Shown: positions 6,242-13,711, counted from the stretch's first letter. The stretch: DNA of 20,586 bases from Eggerthellaceae bacterium UBA5906 (GCA_002431805.1 DJEE01000042.1:42347-62932); one strand, 5' to 3'. Program-made: numbers and translations. The notes: generated from the letters alone by a model not told the origin.

Positions 6242-7669
6242 TTACGCCGCGTTGCCCTGGCTGCTAGAGCCGTTGTTGAACAGGCGGTTTAGCAGCTCGC
6301 TGGAATCGGAGTTCGAGCTATTCTTGCTTGTACTGGAGTTCTGAGAAGTTGACGCCTGCGACGATTCGTCGGAACCCAGCGTTACCTGCAGCTGCTTGGT
6401 TTCGCCGTCGCGGTTGACTTCCAGCGTCACCGTGTCGCCCGGGTTCTTCGAGCGCACGTCCAGCATCAAGTCGCTAGCGGAGTCCACCGTGTTGCCGTCG
6501 AACTTCGTGACGATATCGCCTTCCTTCAGGCCGGCATCCGCCGCGCCCGAACCGCTGCTCACGGCCGCAATGTAGGCACCGCTGTCAACCTTTAGGCCGT
6601 AACGCTTAGCGTTTTGCGAGTTCACCGTGGAAAGCGACACGCCCAGCTGCGCATGCGTTGGGGTTTTGCCCTCGATAATCTGCTGCGCAATGTTCACCGC
6701 GTAGTTCACCGGAATGGCGAAGCCAACGCCCGAGTAGTTGCCTGAATACGAGGTGATCAGCGTGTTGATGCCAATGAGCTTGCCGTTGGAGTCAACCAGC
6801 GCACCGCCGGAGTTGCCCGGGTTGATGGCTGCGTCGGTCTGAATCATGTTCGGGTAAATGGTGTAGCCGCTAGATTGGCTTGACGAGCTGCCGTTGCCGT
6901 ACCCGTAACCATAACCGTAGCCATCGCTTCCGCTGCTGTTATCAGAGTTGCTCATAATCTGCGAACGGCTGGTTGCCGACACTATGCCAGTTGCCACCGA
7001 TTGCTCCAGACCAAACGGGCTGCCAATGGACATAACCCATTCGCCAATGGTCAAGTTGTCGGAATCGCCGATTTCCACAGGCGTCAAACCGCTGGCGTCG
7101 CGCAACTTCACCACGGCAATGTCGCTCGATTCATCGGTTCCCACCACGTCGGCATCGTATTCTTCGCCGCCAACGGTAACCTTCAGCGCGTCGGCACCTT
7201 CCACCACATGGTTGTTCGTTATGATGTAGCCGTCTTCGGAAAGCACAACGCCGCTGCCCAGCGAGCTTTCGGTAAGCGTGCCCGAGTCGGACGTGGTGCG
7301 GCCGAACAGGTCGGTAGAGGTTTGCGCCGTGTACACATCAATAGCGGCCACCGAAGGCAGGCACTTTTGCGCCACGGCTTCGGGCAGCGTGTCATCGGTA
7401 GACTGCGCCTGAATCTCGGTGTTGGTAGTAGCACCTAGCGTCACGCTACTGCCAGATGATGTGCCGGTGACGTTTTGGTACACGGCAAAGCCGCCGAACG
7501 CGATGACGCACGCCAACGCAGCACCGGCAAATGCGGTGCCGAACGTGCGACCCGTAGAAGGCTTTTGCGGATGCGGCTGCTGAGGGTTTATCACCGGTTG
7601 CTGATATGAATGCTGATACGGCTGACCGGGCTGGCCGTAGCCGTTTTGATTGTTGAATTGATCGGTCAT
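6242..7669 (-). CDS. Membrane-anchored HtrA/DegP-type serine protease with one PDZ domain
   Basis: Surface-facing S1C protease, probably handling misfolded exported proteins. In the 475 residues: a Gln/Pro/Tyr-rich cytoplasmic tail (1-40), one membrane segment (about 43-65) acting as a signal anchor, a trypsin-like domain with the catalytic triad visible as His154 (TNNHVVEGAD), Asp183 (SSDIAVVKL) and Ser287 (NPGNSGGAL), and a PDZ domain (about 345-435, GVSLSTV to VNRDGETKQLQV). A Ser/Asn-rich tail follows. The loop at about 239-270 carries a low-complexity insertion with (YG)4 followed by a Ser-rich stretch. The ATG at 7669 has an AAGGAG ribosome binding site. Monocistronic, with its own terminator. 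The architecture resembles actinobacterial HtrA proteins; I do not assign a specific paralog name. Confidence 0.93.
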   Translation of the reverse strand: MTDQFNNQNGYGQPGQPYQHSYQQPVINPQQPHPQKPSTGRTFGTAFAGAALACVIAFGGFAVYQNVTGTSSGSSVTLGATTNTEIQAQSTDDTLPEAVAQKCLPSVAAIDVYTAQTSTDLFGRTTSDSGTLTESSLGSGVVLSEDGYIITNNHVVEGADALKVTVGGEEYDADVVGTDESSDIAVVKLRDASGLTPVEIGDSDNLTIGEWVMSIGSPFGLEQSVATGIVSATSRSQIMSNSDNSSGSDGYGYGYGYGNGSSSSQSSGYTIYPNMIQTDAAINPGNSGGALVDSNGKLIGINTLITSYSGNYSGVGFAIPVNYAVNIAQQIIEGKTPTHAQLGVSLSTVNSQNAKRYGLKVDSGAYIAAVSSGSGAADAGLKEGDIVTKFDGNTVDSASDLMLDVRSKNPGDTVTLEVNRDGETKQLQVTLGSDESSQASTSQNSSTSKNSSNSDSSELLNRLFNNGSSSQGNAA

Positions 7670-7957
7670 GGCGTGCTCCTTGTTATCGGAGACGCAGAGC
7701 CCTTTTCGCCCTGCGTTCTTTTTGACACCGTGACCTTACCACGCGGCGCGCTTGCCGGGCAGCCTTTGCACCGTTTCGTCACCCGCATGTCACCGAATTA
7801 CACCTGCTGATGTACCTCGCGTAAACCCACCTGTGCGCCCGCAGCTTTTGCGTTATCCTAACGTGCAAAACAACGTTGATTGCGCCGCGCAGCAAATTGG
7901 TAATGCAGCGCTTGCGCGCGCCTTCGATCAACCTTTTCGGCAGAAGGAGCACTACCC
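7670..7957. other. Divergent intergenic region between htrA and the macrodomain gene
   Basis: These 288 bp hold both 5' leaders and no gene that I can support. ACGCAG (7692-7697) pairs with CTGCGT (7711-7716), forming a 6-bp hairpin in the htrA leader. A ribosome binding site AGAAGGAG precedes the macrodomain start. I see no convincing sigma-70 promoter pair for either gene; TTGCGT near 7849 and the AT-rich stretch after it are the best candidate for the rightward gene. Confidence 0.5.
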
Positions 7958-8794
7958 ATGATGCAGCTTGTTGAAGACATCGCGTACCTGGTAAATTACC
8001 TGATGGACGAGCGCCACGCCGGCGCACAGCACATTGAGGCGAAGGAAGACCCGCAGTGGTTTATGGAACAGTGGGACCAATTCCGCGCATTGGTGAACAC
8101 GCGCGAGCCAAAGCCTGCCTCACCTGAGTTTTTGAAACGCCAAGACCGCCTGTTGCAGCTTATGGTGGCCGAGCAGGGCATCACCGACGCCAGCGAACTG
8201 CCGCGCGTCGCAAGCGACCAACGCCTAAGCGTCTGGCGCGGCGACATCACGGCACTTGCCTGCGACGGCATTGTAAACGCCGCGAACAGCGCGCTTTTGG
8301 GCTGCTGGATTCCCAGCCACCTGTGCATTGACAACGCCATCCACACGTTCGCCGGCGTGCAGCTGCGCCTGAAGTGCGCGCAGATTATGCAGGCGCAAGG
8401 CTACGAAGAGCCCGTCGGCCGCGCGAAGATCACGCCGGGCTACAACTTGCCCGCCAAGCACATCATCCACACCGTAGGCCCCATGACGAAGGGAGCTCCC
8501 ACCGCTGAGCAGCGCAAACAGCTGGCACAATGCTACATCAGCTGCCTGGATGCCGCTTCTGCGGCGGGGCTGAACTCGCTGGCGTTTTGCTGCATCTCCA
8601 CCGGCGTGTTCGGGTTCCCGCAGCAGGAAGGCGCGAGCATAGCCGTGCAAACCGTGAAGGCCTGGCTTGATTCCCGCAAACCGGGCGAACCGGGCGCCAA
8701 CATGCACGTGATTTTCGACGTATACACCGAGCAGGACCTTGCCTACTACCGCGAAATCTTAGGGGAAGACGCGCTACAGCCCCAGCACGCCTAG
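7958..8794 (+). CDS. Zinc-type macrodomain protein, probable protein-ADP-ribose hydrolase
   Basis: A 278-residue macrodomain with the roughly 85-residue helical N-terminal extension seen in the zinc-dependent (SauMacro/SpyMacro-like) subgroup. The macrodomain (about 88-270) has the ADP-ribose-binding GDITALACDGIVNAANSAL (95-113), the zinc motif GCWIPSHLCIDNAIHTFAG with ligands Cys116, His121 and Cys123, the strand HIIHTVGP, and the diphosphate loop ISTGVFGFP (213-221). In the known family this fold hydrolyses ADP-ribose from proteins. Characterised members often sit beside a class-M sirtuin and lipoyl-carrier genes, but none is present here, so its partner is unknown. The start at 7958 (ATGATG) follows AGAAGGAG at normal spacing. 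Its last 21 bp overlap the 3' end of ecfT on the other strand. Family assignment is strong; substrate is inferred. Confidence 0.9.
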   Translation: MMQLVEDIAYLVNYLMDERHAGAQHIEAKEDPQWFMEQWDQFRALVNTREPKPASPEFLKRQDRLLQLMVAEQGITDASELPRVASDQRLSVWRGDITALACDGIVNAANSALLGCWIPSHLCIDNAIHTFAGVQLRLKCAQIMQAQGYEEPVGRAKITPGYNLPAKHIIHTVGPMTKGAPTAEQRKQLAQCYISCLDAASAAGLNSLAFCCISTGVFGFPQQEGASIAVQTVKAWLDSRKPGEPGANMHVIFDVYTEQDLAYYREILGEDALQPQHA

Positions 8795-9544
8795 CACGAT
8801 AGCCGCCACCAGCATAAGCGCCGCCACGGCCATTGCTGCGAAATCGATGCCGGCGAAGGGATATTCCTTGAAGCCGCTTTCGCGAGTGCGCAGGTTGAAG
8901 CCGCGCACTTCGGCGGCGATAGCGGCGCTGTTGGTCTTGCGCACCGACGACACCAAAAGCGGCACGCACAGGGGCATCATGAGGCGGACCTTCTTCAAAA
9001 AGCCGCCGTCGAACTCAACGCCGCGCGCGGTTTGCGCCTCCATGATGCCCGACATGTCGTTCATGAACACGGGGATGAAATGCACCGTGGACATGAACGT
9101 GAATGCGTACTTATACGGCACATGCAGCACCTTGACCAGCGCATTTGCCATATCGGTAAGCTTGGTAACATAGAACACCAAGAACAACGGCACCGCGCAG
9201 GCAACCAGGCGCACCACAATAAGCACAGCCGCCACCACGCTTTCCGTGCCGATGTAGCCCCACGGCAGCTGCACAAGCACGTTGCCCTGCGGCGTGAACA
9301 GCAGCGCGATCACCGCCAGTATCAGCGAGAATACAGCAACCGCTTTCGCCAGCCCCAACGTTTGCGGCAGCATTTTGCACTGCGCGGCCATAACCACATC
9401 TAGCACGATAATCAGCGCAAGCAACACAAAGTTGCTGGTAGCGAAGCAGGCAATAACCAGCAGAAGCGCCGCGCCCAACTTCGCCACCGGGTTCATGCGG
9501 TGCAGAAAGCTATCGCCCGGCACGTATTCCAGAAAGCCCTTCAT
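8774..9544 (-). CDS. ecfT: ECF transporter transmembrane (T) subunit
   Basis: Membrane scaffold of an energy-coupling-factor importer, linking the two ATPases to the substrate-binding S protein. About 256 residues with five or six hydrophobic segments. Two cytoplasmic coupling-helix motifs carry the expected X-Arg-Gly: TARGVEF and EVRGFNL, in the C-terminal half. The ATG at 9544 overlaps the ecfA2 stop (TGATG); a GTG one codon upstream (9547) is an alternative. It is the last gene of the trpP-ecfA1-ecfA2-ecfT operon, with start/stop overlaps that imply tight translational coupling and fixed stoichiometry. Its 3' end overlaps the convergent macrodomain gene by 21 bp and I see no terminator between them. 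Confidence 0.9.
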   Translation of the reverse strand: MKGFLEYVPGDSFLHRMNPVAKLGAALLLVIACFATSNFVLLALIIVLDVVMAAQCKMLPQTLGLAKAVAVFSLILAVIALLFTPQGNVLVQLPWGYIGTESVVAAVLIVVRLVACAVPLFLVFYVTKLTDMANALVKVLHVPYKYAFTFMSTVHFIPVFMNDMSGIMEAQTARGVEFDGGFLKKVRLMMPLCVPLLVSSVRKTNSAAIAAEVRGFNLRTRESGFKEYPFAGIDFAAMAVAALMLVAAIVLGVLGL

Positions 9545-10389
9545 CACGCACCCGCTTTCACATTCGCGCCCGCCGCAGCGGCAAGCACATCGGTCATCTC
9601 ATCAAGCGTGTTAGCCTGCGCCACCGGCAAGGCAGCTGACACAGCACCGTCCTCGGCCAAGCGCAACGCCACATCAACCACCTGCGGCGGCAGCAAGTGC
9701 GTGCGCGCCAGCACGTCGCGGTCGCGCAGCACGGTAAACGTTTCGCCATCGGCAACCACTTGACCTGCGGTCATGGCGATCACGCGCTTAGCGTAGTCGG
9801 CAACCACTTCCATGTCGTGGCACACCATGATCACCGTGGTGCCGCGTGCGTTCAAATCGGCAATCACGTCCATCACCTTTACGCACTCACGGAAGTCAAG
9901 GCCCGTCGTAGGCTCGTCGAGCACCACCACGGGCGGCTCAAGCACAATGATGGATGCCAGCGCCAAAAGCTGACGCGTACCACGGTTAAGCAGAAACGGC
10001 TCGGCATCGCCATCGAACCCAAAGCGCTCAATCATAGCGTCCACCTTCGCCTCAGCCTGCGCATCGGCCCTGCCCTGCGCCCGGAAGCCGAACAGCAGCT
10101 CTTCGCGCACGGTGGAGCAACAGATTTGCCGGTCGGGGTTTTGAAACAAGAATCCCACTTTCTGCGCCAACTGACTAGTACGCAGCTGCGTGGTGGGTAC
10201 GCCATCGATAAGCACCTCGCCCGCAGAAGGCTTCAACAGCCCGTTGACCAGGCGCATCGTGGTTGATTTACCCGCGCCGTTCGTTCCCACGAACGCTACA
10301 AAATCGCCGTCGGGAATGCGAAAGCTCACGTCGCGCAGAATAGGCAGCTCACCGTCATACGACGCGCTTACGTTCTTGAACTCAATCAT
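9544..10389 (-). CDS. ecfA2: ECF transporter ATPase, second subunit (degenerate signature motif)
   Basis: Cytoplasmic ABC ATPase of the ECF module. Start placed at ATG 10389, which overlaps the ecfA1 stop (ATGA) and has a GGGGAAGGGG ribosome binding site; the frame is open further upstream but only through ecfA1 sequence. In the 281 residues: Walker A GTNGAGKST (35-43), Q-loop Gln83 (LFQNPDRQI), Walker B VVVLDEP (154-160) and the switch His in MVCHDME. The ABC signature, normally LSGGQ, reads LNRGTRQ (134-140), so Ser, the first Gly and Gln are replaced. In the A1/A2 dimer this signature faces the Walker A of EcfA1, so the two ATP sites should be unequal. The downstream C-terminal domain looks normal. 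Confidence 0.92.
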   Translation of the reverse strand: MIEFKNVSASYDGELPILRDVSFRIPDGDFVAFVGTNGAGKSTTMRLVNGLLKPSAGEVLIDGVPTTQLRTSQLAQKVGFLFQNPDRQICCSTVREELLFGFRAQGRADAQAEAKVDAMIERFGFDGDAEPFLLNRGTRQLLALASIIVLEPPVVVLDEPTTGLDFRECVKVMDVIADLNARGTTVIMVCHDMEVVADYAKRVIAMTAGQVVADGETFTVLRDRDVLARTHLLPPQVVDVALRLAEDGAVSAALPVAQANTLDEMTDVLAAAAGANVKAGA

Positions 10390-11243
10390 GCGCGCACCCC
10401 TTCCCCGCTTAGAACTTGCTTGCAAACCTCAACCGCCTCGCCGACGTTGCGCACGGCCGGCGAATCCACCAAGCCGCAAGCCCGCAAACGGTTCACCAAG
10501 CTGGTGGAACGCGGGCAGTTCACGCCTATCTCCAGCAGCTCGTCGGAATGCTCAAGTACCTCGGCCGGCGTGCCCCGGAAACGGATCTCACCCCCATCGA
10601 CAATCAGCAGCATATCGGCGAAATCCGACAGCAGCGCGATTTTCTGCTCCACCACAATGACCGTGGTGCCGTTTTCGCGGGCGTAGCGTGCCAGCAGCTC
10701 GAACACGGCAAGCGACGACGCTGGGTCAAGCTCGGCCGTGGGCTCGTCGAGCACCAGCACACGCGGCTTGAGCGCGATGACCGACGCCACCGCCACCTTC
10801 TGCTTCTGCCCGCCGGAAAGCTCGGCAATGCCACGGTGGCGCAGATCGGCGATGCCCATGGCCTCAAGCGCCTCAGTCACACGTGCTTCCACCTGGTCTT
10901 TCGGTACGCCGAAGTTCTCCAAGCCGTACAGCACCTCGTCTTCAACCACCGACGACACCATCTGCGAATCGATGTCCTGGCACACGCTGCCCACCAGGCT
11001 GCTGATGTCGGTGAGCGATGCCTCGCACGTGTCCAGCCCGTCGATAACCACGCTACCGTAGAAATCGCCCGGATAGCAGTGCGGGATAATGCCGTTGAAC
11101 GCATACGTAAGCGTTGATTTCCCGCTGCCCGCCGCGCCGGTGATGCCAACGAACGAGCCATCGGGGATGGTAAGGTCGATGCCTTTCAGGATAGGCTCGG
11201 CCCCCTCCCGATAGCGAAACGATAGCTGCGATATCTCAATCAT
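10386..11243 (-). CDS. ecfA1: ECF transporter ATPase, first subunit
   Basis: ABC ATPase paired with EcfA2 to power the importer. All motifs are canonical in the 285 residues: Walker A GAAGSGKST (36-44), Q-loop Gln89 (SVCQDIDSQ), signature ELSGGQKQKV (141-150), Walker B RVLVLDEPTAELDP (161-174) and a terminal region with VIVVEQKIALL, where the switch residue is Gln in place of the usual His, a substitution seen in some ECF ATPases. The ATG at 11243 has an AAAGGAT ribosome binding site. The gene follows trpP after a 209-bp gap occupied largely by structured element copy B, whereas the other genes of the operon overlap each other. Confidence 0.93.
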   Translation of the reverse strand: MIEISQLSFRYREGAEPILKGIDLTIPDGSFVGITGAAGSGKSTLTYAFNGIIPHCYPGDFYGSVVIDGLDTCEASLTDISSLVGSVCQDIDSQMVSSVVEDEVLYGLENFGVPKDQVEARVTEALEAMGIADLRHRGIAELSGGQKQKVAVASVIALKPRVLVLDEPTAELDPASSLAVFELLARYARENGTTVIVVEQKIALLSDFADMLLIVDGGEIRFRGTPAEVLEHSDELLEIGVNCPRSTSLVNRLRACGLVDSPAVRNVGEAVEVCKQVLSGEGVRA

Positions 11244-11302
11244 GGGAAATCCTTTGCGCTAATAATTCCTTGGACATTCTTCGAGCTACTTACATGTAAA
11301 AA

Positions 11303-11446
11303 TCAGTGAGGGCGCTTGTGGTGCCCCGAATTCACGTGAAGCGAGTGGGCATTGGCCTTCGGGCCATGCCCGTGAAGCTGAACGCGAAGGCGGGGCGCCA
11401 CAAGCGGCCGCAACGTCGAGCGGACCGGCTGCCGTCAGGCAGGCGG
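11303..11446. repeat. Structured repeat element, copy B (candidate folded RNA or REP-like palindrome)
   Basis: Second copy of the element at 2800-2946, in the same orientation, starting TCAGTGAGGG at 11303. Outer stem 11313-11328 with 11391-11406 (16 bp, one G-T wobble), then a seven-pair stem with one A-C mismatch, then GA-AGC-GA facing GA-A-GCT-GA, and a terminal stem closed by the stable tetraloop TTCG within GGCC-TTCG-GGCC. A second hairpin, 11425-11433 with 11438-11446, has one mismatch. The element ends 6 bp before the trpP stop codon, the same geometry as copy A next to frr. It splits trpP from ecfA1 in the operon. On the minus strand five T follow about 9 nt after the outer stem (11298-11302), so a terminator-like role is possible but not typical. 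Confidence 0.8.
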
Positions 11447-11452
11447 AACAAT

Positions 11453-12040
11453 TTAGCGCTTGAGCACCGCGCGCAGAACCGGCGTGAGAATAGCGGCCAG
11501 CACGGCGTTCATGGTTGCGGTGCCGAACACCATAACGGCGTACACGCCGAACACGGCCAGCGGCTCAAGGTGCGCAACGGCCACGCCCACGATCATGGCG
11601 AACGTGTAGCCGGAAACCACGGTGGACAGGAAGGTGATGATCACGGGAGCAACCACGTTCTGGAAGCCCTTGTTGTCGGCGGCAACCTTCGCAAGCGCGG
11701 TTACCAGCAAGCCGCACACCAGCGCACCCAGCATCTCAGATGCGATGTTGACCAGCGGCGTTGCATTAAGCATAGGCAACTGACTGACCAGGCCCACAAG
11801 CAGGCCGATAATCACGGATTGGTACACCTTCGGGCGCGTGAGAATAATGGCCAAGCAGTACATGGCAATCATGAAGTTGGGCTTCATGCCCGCAAAGCTT
11901 AGGAAACTAGAGACGGTAAGCTTGAGCACGGCGCCGGCGGCAATAAGCACAGCCACCAGGATCAGGTCTTGTACGGACAGGCCCTCCTTCTTCGTGGAGG
12001 TTGCCACCGTACGCTTCTGGGCTGCTACGTTCTGAGTCAT
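11453..12040 (-). CDS. trpP: Tryptophan-specific S component of an ECF transporter (TrpP family)
   Basis: Small membrane protein that binds tryptophan and docks on the EcfA1-A2-T module encoded just downstream. The 195 residues have a hydrophilic N-terminus (1-23) and about six hydrophobic segments. The segment FAGMKPNFMIAMYCLAIIL (49-67) resembles the GMKPDMMLIMMF region of Bacillus TrpP/YhaG. Start placed at ATG 12040, preceded by AAAGGAATGAGG; ATGs further upstream (12049, 12079) lack a well-spaced ribosome binding site. Expression should be controlled by the T-box about 170 bp upstream, whose specifier reads UGG (Trp), independently supporting the substrate. The next 170-nt leader segment also folds, with a hairpin ending 18 bp before the start codon. 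Confidence 0.88.
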   Translation of the reverse strand: MTQNVAAQKRTVATSTKKEGLSVQDLILVAVLIAAGAVLKLTVSSFLSFAGMKPNFMIAMYCLAIILTRPKVYQSVIIGLLVGLVSQLPMLNATPLVNIASEMLGALVCGLLVTALAKVAADNKGFQNVVAPVIITFLSTVVSGYTFAMIVGVAVAHLEPLAVFGVYAVMVFGTATMNAVLAAILTPVLRAVLKR

Positions 12041-12211
12041 GATCCTCATTCCTTTCTTGGCGGGATTCCCGCCGGTCATTGCCCGTCCCCGGGCTTTCGG
12101 CTTGCCGGCAACGAACGCGAATGAGGCTTTAACAACTTGCAGATTCCAAGTTAAAGGTTGGGTTGCAGCTATGGCGACTCGCCGCGCCCCGTGGCCCGAG
12201 TTGCCCGCACA
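12041..12211 (-). promoter_or_regulatory. Second structured leader segment between T-box terminator and trpP
   Basis: The 171 nt after the T-box terminator carry several inverted repeats: GGCGGG/CCCGCC (12059-12064 with 12068-12073) just upstream of the trpP ribosome binding site; GCCCG-GGGA-CGGGC around 12080-12095, whose loop fits GNRA on the minus strand, enclosed by GCCGG/CCGGC; and AACTTG/CAAGTT near 12133-12152 flanked by CTTTAAC/TTAAAG. No protein-coding frame is supported. It may be a plain leader or an additional translational control. Confidence 0.4.
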
Positions 12212-12250
12212 ATAAAAAACGTCTGTCCTTTGAGATAAAGGACAGACGTT
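12212..12250 (-). terminator. T-box-controlled intrinsic terminator
   Basis: Stem of 13-14 bp, 12218-12231 with 12237-12250 (AACGTCTGTCCTT / AAGGACAGACGTT), followed on the minus strand by TTTTTTATT. It lies directly 3' of the T-box sequence. Part of its 5' arm region would be sequestered when the antiterminator forms. Confidence 0.95.
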
Positions 12251-12519
12251 ACATCTGCGGTGCCACCTTTACTTGGCTCCTGAAAGGAACCCTCTCACGA
12301 ACATGCCAACACATGTTCTGCCCTTAACGCAGGCTCACGGTCCAGATACTCGGTTGCCAACTGCTGCGCGGTTGCGCGGCCCCTGCCAACCTTTCCCCTT
12401 TCCCTCGGCGAACCATTTACCAACCAGCATTTCTGCGGGATTCCCAGCAACACCCGCTCTCTGTGAGCGCTTATGATGGCTTGACTTTCGCCTCATCGGT
12501 TTAAAGGTATTAAGTTGTG
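12212..12519 (-). promoter_or_regulatory. T-box riboswitch, tryptophan specifier (UGG)
   Basis: Senses uncharged tRNA-Trp and permits read-through into trpP-ecfA1-ecfA2-ecfT. On the minus strand the lower stem I pairs GGCGAA (about 12485-12490) with TTCGCC (about 12407-12412). The codon immediately 5' of the closing strand is TGG (complement of 12413-12415), in the specifier position, within TAAATGGTTCGCCGAG; this matches the layout of other Trp T-boxes. The AGAGAG element and distal stem I (GCGGG/CCCGC) follow the 5' side. The T-box itself, AAAGGTGGCACCGCAGA, covers about 12254-12270 and its GGTGGCACC can bind the tRNA acceptor end. The terminator hairpin follows directly. The 5' limit is approximate and set from the promoter. 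Confidence 0.93.
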
Positions 12520-12525
12520 ACTCGA

Positions 12526-12554
12526 AGAATACGGGATGCTAGCAATTCGCGCAA
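12526..12554 (-). promoter_or_regulatory. Candidate sigma-70 promoter of the trpP operon
   Basis: TTGCGC (12549-12554) and TATTCT (12526-12531) on the minus strand are separated by exactly 17 bp. A start site about 7 nt downstream places the RNA 5' end near 12519, just ahead of T-box stem I. It lies between the T-box and the end of the ATPase gene. Confidence 0.65.
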
Positions 12555-12613
12555 CCCCTAAATTTCACGAATTAACAACCGAGAAATATTTGCGGTAAGC
12601 GGCGGAAATCCCC

Positions 12614-13711
12614 CTACCCCTCCGCCAAGTATTCCCGCAGCAATGGCATTTCGAATTCAACTATGCCCCTTCGAGGGACGGAAATCAGACCTTGTTCCGT
12701 CAGGCGTGTTCGATAAACGCGAGCGTAATTGGGTGTCTTGCCCATGCGAGCGGCTATATCGTTCATAGAGCTTGGTTGGTTGCCGTCGGGTAGCATGGCC
12801 TCCAGAAACGCGATGTCGCCGTCCGACAGTTCTTGCAGCGTTTTCTTGATTACGCCGTTTTCAAAATCTCTTTTTGCCAGCGCTGCGCCGCGTTCAACAT
12901 GCGACAAACGAACCGAATCACAGGCTTCCGCCTCGATCCAAGTTCTAAACCCAACTAGCTGCATCATGTATGCAAAGCCGCCAATGGCCTCAACCGCAAC
13001 CGAAAGGGCGTCGTCTTGGATCGTTTTACCTGACTCCTCGAATGTTTCTCGAAATGCGCAAGCAACATCCGAATCATCGATTCGTCCCAATTGGTGCTGC
13101 GCCGCTCGACGCAAAAACGAAACCGACTTGTCCGACAACAACGCAGAAACGTTTACCGGCAACCCCGCCATAAGCAAAGCAACTTTGCGGTCCTCCCGAA
13201 TGAAATGCTGGAATGTTGCCGAAAAATCAACGAGCTCATCCAAACTCGGATCAATTTCGTCAATGGTGATAAGCAACCCAATCGAGTGTTCTTGAAGCAC
13301 GTCAAGGATGCGGTTCATACGCGTTCGCCAATTGCCCGAGTCAGCGTCCCGATACTCCCACGATGCGCCGAAAAGCGCCGGAACGGAAACGGACGAAAGG
13401 CGCGCCGAAGCCGGCTTTTCCACAAACTGATTTGCGGCGTCCATCGTTCGCTCAGCGATATCCTCAAGCATGCCAGGACGTGCGGTCACGTTAGCTGCAA
13501 CCCAACCGTTCGCCTCGGCTTTCTTAGCAAGATAGGAGAGCAAAACCGTTTTGCCAACGCCACGAGGGCCGGAGAACAGACTGCAAAGATTCGGGTCGTT
13601 CGGGTTGTTGGCAAACGCTTGCTCGAAATCGTTGATAAGGAACCTGCGTCCCGCAAGAATAGGCGGGATTTTCCCAAAGCTTGGAGTAAAGGGATTGATA
13701 TGCGCTTCCAT
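12614..13711 (-). CDS. Orc1/Cdc6-like AAA ATPase with C-terminal winged helix
   Basis: A 365-residue ATP-binding protein of the kind annotated as archaeal-type or Orc1/Cdc6-like AAA ATPase; function not known for this subgroup. Visible: FTPSFGKIPPILAGR entry segment (8-22), Walker A SGPRGVGKT (47-55), Walker B LLITIDEID (146-154), a sensor-like segment RKVALLMAGLP, and a C-terminal winged-helix-like region (about 310-365) with MNDIAARMGKTPNYARVYRTRLTEQGLI and RRGIVEFEMPLLREYL, suggesting DNA binding. The ATG at 13711 follows AGAGG. No partner gene is adjacent: it stands alone between the trpP operon and the dms operon, in a region of lower GC, which fits acquisition by transfer. No terminator is evident in the 50 bp after its stop. 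Confidence 0.75.
   Translation of the reverse strand: MEAHINPFTPSFGKIPPILAGRRFLINDFEQAFANNPNDPNLCSLFSGPRGVGKTVLLSYLAKKAEANGWVAANVTARPGMLEDIAERTMDAANQFVEKPASARLSSVSVPALFGASWEYRDADSGNWRTRMNRILDVLQEHSIGLLITIDEIDPSLDELVDFSATFQHFIREDRKVALLMAGLPVNVSALLSDKSVSFLRRAAQHQLGRIDDSDVACAFRETFEESGKTIQDDALSVAVEAIGGFAYMMQLVGFRTWIEAEACDSVRLSHVERGAALAKRDFENGVIKKTLQELSDGDIAFLEAMLPDGNQPSSMNDIAARMGKTPNYARVYRTRLTEQGLISVPRRGIVEFEMPLLREYLAEG

Noticed and set aside
7692..7723. Hairpin ACGCAG/CTGCGT followed by TCTTTTT on the plus strand, resembling a terminator
   Set aside because: No plus-strand gene ends upstream of it; it lies in the leader of the minus-strand htrA gene and the stem is only 6 bp, so I treat it as a weak leader hairpin.
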